The notes under the pieces were generated by a model. The model saw nothing but the letters and a program-made list of their open reading frames with translations, did not search any database and was not told where the DNA came from. The translations under genes and the position numbers were made by a program. This document shows positions 34,175 to 45,756 of a stretch of DNA of 64,000 nt, in pieces; positions within the stretch are counted from its first letter, which is position 1, and each line of letters begins with the position of its first letter. Origin of the DNA: Euclidia mi (taxonomy: Eukaryota > Arthropoda > Insecta > Lepidoptera > Erebidae); NCBI GenBank assembly GCA_944739405.2, contig OX123186.2, positions 89,755,034-89,819,033 on the forward strand. Reading direction: 5' to 3'.

Positions 34175-35217
34175 CAAACTATATCGGTGGTAACTTATCA
34201 TATATGAATGAAGCATACAATTCTAATTAGGTCTTCAAACCCTTCCTGAAATTTTGGATTATTCGGAAGAGGTTGTTCCTAGTAGTTTATTTCTGGCTAT
34301 AGCTTTCCATTGCTTCGTGAAATCTCAGAGCTTAGAAAGGCTATTTACTGTTCAAAACATTTTAGTACTGGCACAAAGAATGAAATGTCGCCAAGAAATG
34401 ATAAAATGGCTTGTTTATTCTTTCGAGTTTATGCTAGCTACATAGGTACATAATATATGTATAGATGACCATTTTTAATACTATCGTGTGTTCAACCAAA
34501 TGGTGATAATGACTTTTCAGATGTATCTGTTCACTGACTTTTTATATATAGTAAAATAGCTGTATTTTATAAAAATAACAGAATATATAGATTTTATATA
34601 GGTATGTGTATTCATGCATAGATCGTGGCAAAATTGTGTTTGATCTGGATTCAATCTGTGTGTTTTATTACCGTCCATTATCAGATCAAATTATAAGGTT
34701 GTTGCTACTTATCTATAACTTAATTTATCTAGTCTTTCTTCTTATTGTGATATATATGCACGGACTGAGGTGCTCTCTAGCAAAGCAACTACATTCTACA
34801 TATGTCGCTAATCTTTAAATATAATCTTTAAATTATGTATTGCTACTGTTTCAACCAAATGTATTGCATAGTAAGAATAAGAAAAGCTCATAAAGGTTTT
34901 TAAATAAAGTAGGTAATGTACATGAATTGACTTATATATTATTATTTTATTATACCTATGAAAATCTTATAAAATCGATTAAAATGTATATACGGTCATT
35001 ATAACGATATTAAAACGTATTACCGAAATCTTAGCGTTTTATTTGAACTTCAACAACTACTTAACATTTTCTTTAGAATATTGCAGATAACCAGTAATAA
35101 TATACAGGTAGGTTCTAAACCATTTTTAATGTAATGGTAAGGGAATGAGTTTGGCACAAATTAAGTAATATAAAACCGGTAAATTGTTATAGCGCGTTTT
35201 AAAAATCTCTTTAGCGG
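34175..35217. other. Gene-free spacer
   Basis: The stretch is AT-rich. No supported gene or repeat was seen. Confidence 0.3.
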
Positions 35218-35350
35218 TAAAGCTTACATACATACATGCATATACTCACGCCTGTTTCCCAGAGGGGTGGGCAGAGACTACGGAACGCCATTTGCAACGA
35301 TCCTGATATACCTCTCTTGCTTCATTCACTCCCATCAAGCTGCTTTTTAT
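35218..35350 (-). mobile_element. LINE 3' tail with (CATA)n end
   Basis: On the minus strand the frame MGVNEAREVYQDRCKWRSVV, ending in SGKQA, is followed by a (TATG)n tail. The same end is on the + strand at about 48220-48350. It is the last part of a LINE reverse transcriptase. Confidence 0.6.
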
Positions 35351-35459
35351 AGTAAGATTAAAAAATAATGAGATCCCTGTCCACAATAAAGTGTTAAATA
35401 ATAAATAATATAAGTAAATTAAACTTAAATTGCCATGCCTAACTGTCACGGGAAAATGT

Positions 35460-35730
35460 CATTTTATGAAAAGTCAACCCTGACCGACTGACCTTTGCAA
35501 CCCAAACAAGTTTATTTGAGGGTACAGACTTCCCATAGCGACTATCAAAGATCTTCATGACAGCCGGGACCGACAGCTTAACGTGCTTGCCCGGGGCAAA
35601 CGATAATTAACAATTTAATACGCACATAACTTCAAAACTCAATGGTGCTCGCCGTGGATTCGAACGCGATAACTTCTGAATGACAGCCTAGGCAGGAGAT
35701 ATCTACCTCCTGCCATCAGCCCGTCATAGT
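35460..35730 (-). mobile_element. tRNA-derived SINE, diverged
   Basis: It shares CTATCAAAGATCTTCATGACA, the CGCACATAACTTC segment and a B-box-like GTGGATTCGAACGCGAT with the repeat at 54330-54640. The orientation is minus because the B-box complement reads that way. Confidence 0.5.
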
Positions 35731-35837
35731 CCACTACTGGATGTAGGCTCGTCACTGATCTGAATTGCCGCCTTTTCCTGTTCAGCCGCTGCTAGCCACT
35801 TAAACGGCGTTCTTATTATTAAAATATATTTTTTCAG

Positions 35838-36025
35838 GTGTATTCATGCGCAACCGCTGCGGAAACAGAGCACTCTACTTTATGGGCCAACGGTACAACA
35901 AAGCTCACGAAAGAAATAACAAAGTATCTTGGAGATGTGTAAAAAAAAATAACGGCTGCAGATCTACAGTTGTCACATATATGGACAACATCGTTCAGTA
36001 CACAGAACACAAACATGACTTATAA
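35838..36025 (+). CDS. FLYWCH terminal exon 7 (mod(mdg4)-like)
   Basis: The acceptor ATATTTTTTCAG ends at 35837. The 61 residues begin VFMRNRCGNRALYFMGQRYN. They continue VSWRCVKKNNGCRS (C-x6-C), VVTYMDN and end with EHKHDL before TAA at 36023-36025. Ligands are complete. AATAAA signals at 36124-36129 and 36132-36137 suggest a short 3' untranslated region. It is the clear sister of the next exon at 37032. The last coding bases form the left arm of a 29-base fold-back (36002-36067). Confidence 0.9.
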
Positions 36026-36067
36026 AATGATTTCGTATTCATTTTATAAGCCATGGTTGTGTTCTGT
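36002..36067. repeat. Fold-back spanning the stop of FLYWCH exon 7
   Basis: The arm at 36002-36030 covers the codons for the terminal ligands, the stop and a few bases beyond. It is repeated inverted at 36039-36067 with only two mismatches in 29, around an 8-base loop. A transcript would form a strong hairpin exactly over the stop codon, about 60 bases before the poly(A) signals. Confidence 0.9.
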
Positions 36068-37031
36068 ATATCTTGCTTTTGTTGAATTTGATATCTTCGA
36101 AAATGTTTAAATAATGCGTGTAAAATAAAACAATAAAGCTCTCTTTTTAATTATTTGGGAACCAAGTATCTTGATGCGTTATTTAAATTTATATGATTTA
36201 AAGCTATTTTACTACTAAGCAAAAACTTAAGGTGTCATTAAGATTATTGTTGAAAAATAGATAAAATTGCTTATTTTGAATTTGTAGTATCAACCATGGA
36301 AGCATTATTGTATTGATACACGAGGTAAGAAGTTTTCGGAAAACTAAAAATAAATTAATAATATCCTACATTTATTAATGACCTACCTAATTATTGACTG
36401 GCAAATATGACGAAACTCTAGATAATACATTTTATACGGTGTGTACATTTAACCGCATCCAGCAAAACCTGACAGAAGACTAACCGGTCCTATGCAAATG
36501 ACATAAATTCATTAAAACTACATATGTACATACATACATACATAGACTGTTTCCCCGAAGGGGTAGGCAGAGGCATATTAAACGCCCACTTTTCGCCAGT
36601 GTTTTGATCCCACGTAATAGGTAGCGAGCCTATTGCCGCTTATCGGGATATATTGTTTGCCAGAGCCTCGTCCGTTGATCGGCAGGTGCACCACTTGCAG
36701 GTGAGGTTGGCTTGGGACCCTAAGTTCTTGGTGGGAACCCTATGCACCCACCCACTATTTTCATTAAAACAAACCACAAAATAACGCGGCAAAGACTTAA
36801 AGCTGTTACGGTGTAGTGAGTTGGCTTTGCGGTCAGTGTGAACGCACAAGTCCGTAAGATTTGACTTCTACAATCTGGCGTAGATAAACGGGCCATGAAA
36901 ACTACATTGATTTTTAAACTTTATACCTATTAGACAAATGTCTATATGCTTGATTTGTAAAAATTTCATTCTTGCAGTTATTTATAACACAAATATCTCA
37001 ATATGTTTATTTAAACTGTTATTTTTTTCAG
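36068..37031. other. Spacer with a LINE tail
   Basis: It contains poly(A) signals of the preceding exon and a (CATA)n plus CCCCGAAGGGGTAGGCAGAG repeat tail at about 36525-36575, on the minus strand. The end is the acceptor tract of the next exon. Confidence 0.4.
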
Positions 37032-37219
37032 GTATATTCGTGCACAATCGCTATGGAAATAGAACTCTCTTATTCATGGATCAAAGATATAACAAGGCTA
37101 ACGAAAGGACAGGCAGAGTATCTTGGAGATGTGTGAAGAGGAACAATGGGTGCCGATCTAAAGTAGTCACTTATATGGACAATGGTATACGACATACTGA
37201 CCATAACCATGATCAATGA
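37032..37219 (+). CDS. FLYWCH terminal exon 8, sister of exon 7
   Basis: The acceptor TTATTTTTTTCAG ends at 37031. The 61 residues read IFVHNRYGNRTLLFMDQRYN, then VSWRCVKRNNGCRS, KVVTYMDNGIRH and DHNHDQ to TGA. All ligands are present. It differs from exon 7 mainly at conservative positions and has the same length, so the pair arose by a recent tandem duplication about 1.2 kb apart. Compared with exon 7 the terminal histidines read HNH rather than HKH, and the fold-back seen there is absent. Confidence 0.9.
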
Positions 37220-39499
37220 TTATTTTAAGACATTTTCTTCTACAGAAAAGAAATATTACGAAAATGTGATATTTGATCTATTCTGTATTTATTAGTTAGT
37301 GTTGTGTCAATTTATATCAATATTTAATTTCAATATTGATAAATAAGAGATCTTATACTGTATATTTTTTATGTATTTACTATAGAATTATAGAGTTATA
37401 TTCTGAACGGATACCACTTTTTAAATAATGCAATGTGCAAACGAATACTAAGATTGAATTTGGTATAGTCATCTAAGTCAAACCTTATCAAATTTAATTT
37501 GTTTGCCAATATTTTAACAAAGGTATAACAATTAATAATAATCAATTAATAAGAGTAGTTTAAGTGAATATTTTTAATTTTATTCAATTGCGAGATGGTG
37601 TGTGACCATGATTTGTATTTTAAGTGATTTATTTTTGTTATTGTTTTTCGTTTGTGTAATAATTTATCAATTGTGATAGAAAATTTTATAACACACTTAT
37701 TTGTAAAAGTTCTTTAGATGGTAAGGTTTTAAATAAATAATTTAAATTATCAAAGTATTTGTGAATTTAATAGACTAAGTATACCTTTTTTAAGTAAAAA
37801 TTCTGGGTACCGCACGGCCTGTATTGTGAGTGAAATCATATCAATTATGCTGTTATACCTCAGACGCCGTGAAACATCTAAATTTTCGTCGCGCAACTAG
37901 CCATAACGGTACATATTACAAACTAGCAAAAAATAGAGCTTAAAGTCAAAAGTCTGAACAAAAGACTTTTGTAAGATTTTTTCATGTATGTAAAATAGAA
38001 TCACGGTAAAAAAATCACAAAAACGAGGCAGAAAATAATCTTTCGTCTCACTGTTTGAAATATTTTGATCGTAAGCTGTCATATTTTTTTCTAATGAACT
38101 CTTCAGAAATCTAATGAACTAAAGAATTACCCTATTTATTTTCATATTATACGTGTATATTTTGTAAAATTAAATAAAATCTGCCAAACGTCTATGATTT
38201 TGACGCTCGGTAGATCCCATCAATATCAAACGCTTCAGCAATTTAAACCTTATTAGCATAAGCGGTGTACTGAGTGTCAGTTGCTAGTTTACGCCCCGCC
38301 CAGACCTCATCATTAGGCTATGAGCCCTGTGAGAGATAGGTCATGTCGCTTGCGTCTCCGCTGCACGAAATTTTACGTAAACCTGTTTGTTATTATAATA
38401 CGCATTTGAGTTCGTAATTTTATGTTATAGACTGAATACTTTGAATCAAATAGGCTTTTCATGTAACTATGGGCACATATAATTAGGACCTAAGTTTATA
38501 CTCTTGTTGCGTTTAATGTGTTGTTGTTTCTGTGCTTATAAATATATAATTCGAAGAATAAAATATGGATAGTTAGAGAAATAAATTTCTACGAAGGATT
38601 AGTACAAGAAAGCGTCGTAATAAAATAGAAATTCATCCATGGTCAAGTGATTAGGTATGAAATATTATGTAACATTTTTACACAAATTATTTTCATTAGA
38701 GTCTTTTATGACTGACTAATATATAAAATAGATTAATTATCGATTATGCATAATATAACTATATAAATTATTTTCACAATACATAGTTGCCACAGTTTTC
38801 AATATTTGAAAGAGTAATAACATAAAATCGAGTCATTTTATGTACCTTTATTTCAAATTCATTAGCTTGTCAGAGCGCCTGGAGCGCTAAGATGCCGCCA
38901 CGGCGAACAATAAACAGCGCTAATATGGCGCTCCACAGTCCGCACACAAGCGGTAACGAATGATGTATTATTGTGTTGTAAATATAAACCTATTTAGGTA
39001 CATCGGGTAAAACTTTGATCATTCATAAACTATTAGGTATGTCTCAGTACATCTTATATATTTTTAATTTCTAAAATCAATCATTTATAAGTAAGAACGT
39101 GACTTCTCTGTTTGCTATAACACGAGTTATAGTATTCTTTTTAATAATAAAGTACCTAACTAATTCTCTTGTAAACTTCTTCTTAACTAATTCTACACAC
39201 ATTTGACTGCAGTAATTCCTAACACGATTTGTTCAAGAAATGCCAAACAATTTTTTTATCAAATTTGACTAAACTCCCTAATGATAAGCAAATAATACAA
39301 GAGGGATAGCAGTGACTGGTTCAAATTGCGTAAGAATATGTTGACAGATTCACATTTTGGTATAGTGGTAAAAAGAAGAGATAACAGCAGTAAAGCCAAC
39401 TTAGTAAAAATTATTTTGTAGAAATAAAATATTTGTAATGTAAAAGCAGTTGCGCATGGAGTCTAAAATGAACAACTGGCTTTGCAACGACTGGCGAAG
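37220..39499. other. Long gene-free spacer
   Basis: Very AT-rich. No cassette or gene could be supported on either strand. Confidence 0.35.
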
Positions 39500-40130
39500 C
39501 AAGAAAATGTAACAATCGAGCCTTGTGGATTATCCGTTTATTGGTGCAACGCCAGATGGATTAATAGGTCCAAACACGATTGTGGAAATTTAATGTTCTA
39601 TAGTTGCCTATAAGAATGGCCTGGAGAATAGTATAAGAGCAAATAAAATACAAATATGAAAACATGATAAAAAAGTGAACTGACTAGTCTAAACAAATAT
39701 TGTGATTGTTATTACCAAATTCAGGGGCAACGCCACGTTACACGCAAAAAAATGTTTATTTGCTGTGTGGAGTGGCAAAAGTATACCACTAAAAATAGAA
39801 ATTATAGAAAGAGATGATGTTTTCTGAGAGACGAAAATAAAAGAAAACCTTGTGGCGTTTTATATGAATTGGCAGTTGCCTGAAATTGTTGATTCTCGTC
39901 AAGCTCAAGGGATGGCATTGCGAGATCACGGAGAGGAAAATGTTTCATCAGTGCTTCACGTTTCTACAATACTAAGCCGTAAAAGGAAAGTAAATGAAAA
40001 TGTGCCTCGTGAACAACAGCAAATAAGAAGTATTGAAGCCTCATCACCTCACACACTGCCTTTAACTTTCGATGAGAATAAAGAAAACCTGCCGGGTTGT
40101 AGCAGACAGCTAACTTTTGATGAGCTGTAA
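39500..40130 (+). pseudogene. YqaJ-type exonuclease/recombinase remnant
   Basis: Read through stops and shifts, the sequence gives DYPFIGATPDGLIGPNTIVE, AYKNGLENS, CLFAVWSGKSIPLKIEIIER and FYMNWQLPEIVDSRQAQGMA. PDG followed by IVEI and the LKIEIIERD end are hallmarks of the YqaJ (lambda exonuclease-like) nuclease fold. Insect genomes carry such proteins within mobile elements. The last 92 codons (39852-40130) are still open and end in a Ser/Glu-rich tail. The Lys of the expected E-x-K is replaced by a stop. It is a dead copy with no link to the FLYWCH exons. Confidence 0.65.
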
Positions 40131-41566
40131 ACTCTGTATTTCGTTAGTAAATGATAAATAAATATCTGTATATATTATAAGCAAAAGAAATGTTTTATAT
40201 TTTCAATACAAACATGTATGAGGAGAGCTAACGAAAAAGCAGTAACTCAAATTTTAATTCTATCATTTTCTTAGCGACATAGCAGTATCTCATGAATAAG
40301 GTATATCCACATAAAATATATTTTTGATATTTCATCTATTTTGAAAAATAATAATGGGTAGGGTTTCGAAACGAGTCGCATGAATTTTAAGTTATTGGTG
40401 GTGTAGGGGGCTTAAGGGATTTAGTTTTAATCCCCTAAAAGTAATTTTGGCTGCCGGAGTTGCGTCTAAATATTTTTATACAATTTCCAAAAATTCTTAA
40501 ATACTTCGGCAATTATGCAAAACGGAACGTAGTTTTTGTACTTTAGTACAGTTTTACAAATGTCACTTTTAAGTTTTATGTGAAAAATGTGAAACGAATC
40601 GCAAACCCGCCATCTTGGAATGATCATATTGACAGCTAATGCCAAATTTGTGCGTCATTGCTTTCGAGTGCCTAGGGTTAGGTGCGACTGTAATAAGTAA
40701 CTAAATAGGTTATGTTAGGTTCTGTTTTAGTTAGGGTACCGTAGCCAAAAATTGTATAAACGGAACCCTTATATATTCGCCATGTCTGTCTGTCCGCCCG
40801 TATGTCACAGCCAATTTATTGCAAAACAGTTTTGAAAACTGGCAGGAATGGAATTAGATGTAGGTATTCTAACCGCTTCACCATTTTTATACAAAAACAA
40901 AACAAAAATAATGAAAGCCTCTCCATACATGGAACTGACTTAATTATTTTTATCATTTTACGGCACGTAGGTATTTACCTACTTTCGACAACTATTAATA
41001 CCTATAACGTCTAATGTAAACCAGTTTAGCAGTTCATGGCTCCACTGAAAACAAAAATTGCGCTATGCCTATATTGTACAAACATATTGATTTATGTGAT
41101 ATAAATTTTAATATTAGTATCTCCAGATTGTTTTATTTAATATAAATTTTAATATCGGTATCTCAATTCAATATGCTACAACGTTTTGCTTGCGTTTTTG
41201 AAATATTAGAATACGGATGTCGCCAGAATACGGCCGCACGCGCGAGAATGAAGGGGGGCACCCCGCCGTAGACGGAGCTAATCGCCCTTCACCTCCCCTG
41301 CTTCACCCCCTCATTTACCAAAACAGTCGCTTAGGACAGTTGGAAGCAGAAAATACACGCATTAGCAAGGCAAGGCATGTGGACGGTAAAGGGCCTTAAC
41401 ATTTTATTTGCAGTGAGTCATGAACCTCATCTAACTTCATCTGAGGTATAAGCGCGTTTCTTTACTTTATTTAGATCTTCCCAGCTGTACCTATCTACCT
41501 GCTTTATCATTTCCAGTTTTCTGTATTAAATTATATCTAATCAAAGAGCATTTGAATGAATTATAG
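40131..41566. other. Spacer with an interspersed repeat
   Basis: The part at about 40720-41030 (GGGTACCGTAGCCAAAAATT, ATTCGCCATGTCTGTCTGTC) is a common lepidopteran dispersed repeat. The remainder shows no gene. Confidence 0.35.
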
Positions 41567-41802
41567 CGGTCTTGGTACAGTCGTCAAGAGGTGTGAAAGC
41601 GGTGTTGACAAATGGCTACACGTACAATCGCAGACAGAAGTCGAGAAACTCTATGTTTCGATGGTATTGTACTCGCTACCACAGTGGGTGTAAGGCGGCT
41701 ATAGTCACCACTCCAGAGCTGCACGTCACCGAGACGATTGGTCAACATACGCACATCGTGCCAAATTTGTATCCAACCGACGGTTATGATAGAATCACGT
41801 AG
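41567..41802 (+). CDS. FLYWCH terminal exon 9 (mod(mdg4)-like)
   Basis: Two acceptors are possible: AATTATAG ending at 41566, which gives the common phase, and GGTACAG ending at 41580, which would start in phase 0. The first was chosen for phase consistency. The 77 residues read VLVQSSRGVKAVLTNGYTYN, FRWYC-x6-C (YCTRYHSGC), KAAIVTTPELHVTETIG and QHTH, followed by an extra tail IVPNLYPTDGYDRIT. All four ligands are visible, with Tyr between Trp and Cys. It pairs with the next exon, about 1.2 kb downstream. Confidence 0.85.
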
Positions 41803-41830
41803 ATGATCATCATCGTCCTAACGTTAACTG

Positions 41831-42231
41831 CCCGTTTAGGACCAGTGGCGGCAGCGATTTAGACGTACATGTCGCGCTTTACGCCGCTGCGGTCGATGTC
41901 GCGTCACAGTAGAACGCGCCGTGGTCATCGAAATCGCTGCCACTGTCACCCTCCGCTGCTGGTGCGGGTGAGCGGGTTGGTTCAGCGGGCGAGCGTTTAA
42001 CGTCTTTTCATAAATCGGTTAACACCGCGTTCTACATAGCTAAGCTGGCTAGTGACTTAACTATGCGAACGAGATATTCAGAGCCTTCAGCGCTCTATAC
42101 TTCAGATTTTAAAGCTTCGCTTAGTATGCGTCGTTTCTCGCTAGCTAAGCCCGCTCTTTGCCCATGTGAACTTTGCTGTATTATAGTAGCATCCAAGACG
42201 TTATTTTCTTGGAGCTAGGGTCCTAAACTGG
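41831..42231. mobile_element. Possible MITE between FLYWCH exons
   Basis: GTTTAGGACCAGTGG near the left end and GGTCCTAAACTGG near the right end form inverted termini. Inside, GTGGCGGCAGCGATTT and AAATCGCTGCCACT are also inverted. GC content is high compared with the flanks. The boundaries are approximate. Confidence 0.4.
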
Positions 42232-42702
42232 TGTGTACTTTGTTGTTAAATTTTAATACAGGATTGTTTTTTATATTGTTAAATAGTCGTAATTGGTATT
42301 GCATTTATGTTTTAATACTCTGAAAGATACTAATCGAGACGCGATAGAAATTTCGTTTTATAACATCTATAGGTTTATTCGACGGTACTTCAAAGGGTAA
42401 GAAGACAAGTTTAAAAAGAGAGTTATTTATTTTAGTTTTTAGAGCAGCTGTAATATTGTTATCGTCAAAGTCTTTGTTCTGTTTGTTTCTAGTATTTAAA
42501 TATGAAGCTGCTTTATTTACGTTACGATTACTTGAAGTTTTAAAATAAACTACTGTTGCTAATTCCTAATTGAGGATAATTTTCCATGAAAAAGGATTCT
42601 TGTAATTTTTTATTAAAAATACTGATTCTTACTATATTTTTATTTAATGACTGCAGCTATGAAACTAAATGCTTTGATTTTTGTTTTCTTTGTATGAGTC
42701 AG

Positions 42703-42746
42703 AGATGATATCGTCTTCTACTATATAGTATAAGACGATATCATCT
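42703..42746. repeat. 44-bp near-perfect palindrome
   Basis: The arms AGATGATATCGTCTT and AAGACGATATCATCT surround a centre ACTATATAGT that is itself palindromic. Only one base pair of the whole 44 is unmatched. It ends 57 bases upstream of the next exon, inside the presumed intron. Confidence 0.9.
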
Positions 42747-42803
42747 ATGAGATTCTTTATGCCTACCTATTTTCGTAAAAATAATACTTACGGTTTGTTA
42801 CAG

Positions 42804-43075
42804 GAAAGATAATAAGCATGTCTCGTGGTGTCAAGGCATTATTGGTATTAAAGTACACGTATAATCGTCGAAAACAGTCAAAGAACAACATGCTAAGGTG
42901 GTATTGCACCCAATACCATACTGGTTGCAAGGCGGTGGTTGTCACCACAGAAGATCTGGTGGTTACCGAAGTCATTGGTGAACATACGCATAATGCGCCA
43001 TTATTGCGTCAGGCGTCTGATGGGACTTATCACAGACTTCAATTTGATTTAATAAGTAAGACTACTTTGTACTAA
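42804..43075 (+). CDS. FLYWCH terminal exon 10, sister of exon 9
   Basis: The acceptor GGTTTGTTACAG ends at 42803. The 89 residues read KIISMSRGVKALLVLKYTYN, LRWYCTQYHTGC (C-x6-C), KAVVVTTEDLVVTEVIG and EHTH, then the extension NAPLLRQASDGTYHRLQFDL to TAA at about 43075. It matches exon 9 almost throughout the finger and less in the tail. All ligands are present. The two exons share the SRGVKA start and the Tyr in W-Y-C, setting them apart from the rest of the array. Confidence 0.87.
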
Positions 43076-43588
43076 CAATATGTACCTATATTTCAATGAT
43101 GGTATCTAATATATATTTGGCGATGATGTATATTGACGTATTTTATATCATTTTTATTTTATAAAGCCTGAATTATTAAACCTGGTATTGTAAAGCTAAA
43201 CACATGATACTGGATGCACAATAATTATAGCGTTCTTTCAACCAATGGACGCAAAGAACACTCTGACTCGACACAACAACCATTGTAATCACACCTGCAG
43301 GCCAATTTTATCAGCCACCGAAATTGTACGTTCAAAATAGAACGTTATACCATTTTAATTTTGAATCGGAAAAACAGAACATACACGTTCATCCAGGCAA
43401 AGCGTGTGTAAAGACTCATCCCTGCAAACGATCGGGGTTTACCCACTAAAACCACCACTGTGTCCGTCGACGTTCCTCAGTGGCGAGATTGCATAAATTG
43501 TCGTATTTTCGTTAGCATACTTTGCCGCAATACTCCTGTAGAACATTGTACTACCCTCCTACTAACATCATACTATTCGACATTCCAG

Positions 43589-43821
43589 TGCAATTCCTTC
43601 ACACTTTAAATGGTTAACCGGTGGCAATGCTAGCTGGCTACACATACTACGCGACGGGCAAGCTTGGCTGGTTCGAGAGCATGTTCCGATGTACCTTCGG
43701 CTATCCCTGCAAGGCGAGGTTCAAGGCCAACACTAGAGGTCAAATTGTCAAGGTCACCAGTCTACAACACAGTCATGAGCGTCCGAGCGTCTTCGTCAAA
43801 GATGGCATGGTGTTTAGATAA
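43589..43821 (+). pseudogene. FLYWCH exon 11 with in-frame stop
   Basis: The acceptor TTCGACATTCCAG ends at 43588. The common phase gives QFLHTLNG, then TAA at 43615-43617. Beyond it the same frame continues PVAMLAGYTYY, MFRC-x5-C (RCTFGYPC), KARFKAN, LQHSH and the tail RPSVFVKDGMVFR. A single base change accounts for the stop, because the aligned position in sister exons is a sense codon (compare VSGHKTVAI at 59935). As written the finger would not be made. It is the first member of the second subfamily, with shorter Cys spacing and a conserved tail after H-x-H. Confidence 0.75.
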
Positions 43822-45369
43822 TTTGGAAGATCTCGTAGAAAAATATTATTATGTACTGTTAACTAATGTTGTGTAGGTCTCCATCACTATTGTACTGATA
43901 GTTCAATCACCTTTTTAAATATGTTCGTGACATTTCAAGAATTATTGTAAAAAATAGACCGTTTCTTTTTATTTCCTTGTTGGTGGCTATGCTGTGTTAT
44001 AGTATTGCATAATAAATATTTAAATTATAATAAAAACTCACTGAGTGGTTAGCGAGTTCGGCCATGATCACGGCCAACAAAAGCCATACGAAACGGAGAT
44101 AATCATGTTCTTAAAATAAGTATTGAACACAAGTCGCCTAAGGGGCCTGTTCAATACAATATTTTATCTGTCTATGGATTTGGCTACTAGAGATATATAC
44201 TTGAAATTAGCTCTATAAAATCCATCTCCAGAAGTCAAATCCATAAATAGATCGAATATATATCCAGAAATATATCGGGAATGGTTGTAAGTGAACTTGC
44301 CCACTAAAACTGGTAGTTCCAACATCCTATTTAGTGGCGAAATATATATTTCATTTAATGGCATTTGGATTTTTCACGCAGGCTAGTAAAATTCACTTTA
44401 AGTTACACAAAATAGCAATACCTACTCAGCCCTTGAGCTTGTTACATAAATTAGCGCCTTTTGTTATTTCTCTCACAATACAGACGAGTCCAATGTTTCT
44501 TGCTGTGAGAAATGTTGTGGTACTATTAAATAGTATGTAAATAAATATTTTAGTGGAAATTTCAGTGGGTATGTAGGTAAATCGCGGCAGCATAATTATT
44601 TTTAAAACTTATAATGTCTCGAAATCAGGTATGAAAGGGTATTAAGATAATCTAAAAAGATCTCGAATGAAATAATTGTACCTATTATTTATTTGTGTAT
44701 GTATACAATTTAGGTTAGGTCTTTTTGTTGTGGCGTAACCCTATGAACAATGTATAATATCACATGCTCGATTCCTGCATTCCTGATATTTTTGTCAAGC
44801 ATGAAATTATTGTTTTGTTTATTATTTATTTTATTTTATAAAGAAGAGATAATGTTATTATGCTGAACCTAGCATTTATATTATTATAATACTAAAATTC
44901 ACAATTTATATTCTGGGATTTATCTATTTTATCACATTCATAATTTTATTATGTACAGTCATCGTAAAACTATCACTAAGTAAATAAACAAAATATTCAA
45001 TTTAGAAAAAGGTCTTTGATTTTTGTTTAATTAATTCGAATTATTACACTTGGTATTACACAATGGAGGTAATCTATTATTATTTTTTTGATTGGATCGA
45101 AAACATTTGAATAAGTATTATGAAAATATTAATGTTTATTTGTTTATTTTTTCGAAAATGAGCTTATCAGATGGGGATAAAGTAAAAGAAGCAATTTCGC
45201 ATTTACATCTGGTTTAGACTATGAAACCTCATTTTCAAACTGAAAACGTTATTTTATAGAAATAAAACACATCAATTTTGTGTTACTCCAAAAGTAGCCA
45301 TCAATAATATAATAATCCACAGTCAATAATAATATTACTTCATTTATCAATCTTATAGGTTATCAAGGA
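43822..45369. other. Gene-free spacer
   Basis: AATAAA signals near 44008 and 44026 could serve exon 11. The remainder is AT-rich without supported genes. Confidence 0.35.
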
Positions 45370-45665
45370 GATCTGTCCGGGACGATTACGGTGGACGTAA
45401 AAAATCTACTCATACCTCGTAACATGGCATACATTAGACTAAAAGCTAAAGCGAATGCGAGAAAACAAAGGTTCTTAGCATAGCTAACCCCAGATCAAAG
45501 AGAATTGAAGAAAGCAAAAGATACAGAATATTATCATAATAAAAAGATCTTAAATAAAACAAAATCAATAAAAGATATGTCTGAAGAAGAAAGAGAACAT
45601 CAAAGGAAGCTATGGAGAGTCAGTGCAAAAAAATATAGACAAACTAAAGCCGAAAATAGCAGTTA
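45370..45665 (+). pseudogene. N-terminal fragment of a mobile-element protein
   Basis: A frame with one early stop reads NMAYIRLKAKANARKQRFLA, then LTPDQRELKKAKDTEYYHNK and MSEEEREHQRKLWRVSAKKY before TAA. The Lys/Arg/Glu-rich 'EEREHQRKLWR..KKYR' pattern is like the N-terminus of the family whose C-terminal part occurs at 62292. Weakly supported. Confidence 0.35.
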
Positions 45666-45756
45666 AATATTTTTAACTCACTATTATTTTAGTCATCATC
45701 GTCCTAGCCTTTTCTCGGGGTCCGCTTATTAAACAGATAATGCTCCTGCTACACCT

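Noticed and set aside
41217..41399. 60-codon + frame beginning MSPEYGRTRENEGGHPAVDG.
   Set aside because: Short, no splice signals, no family resemblance, adjacent to a dispersed repeat.
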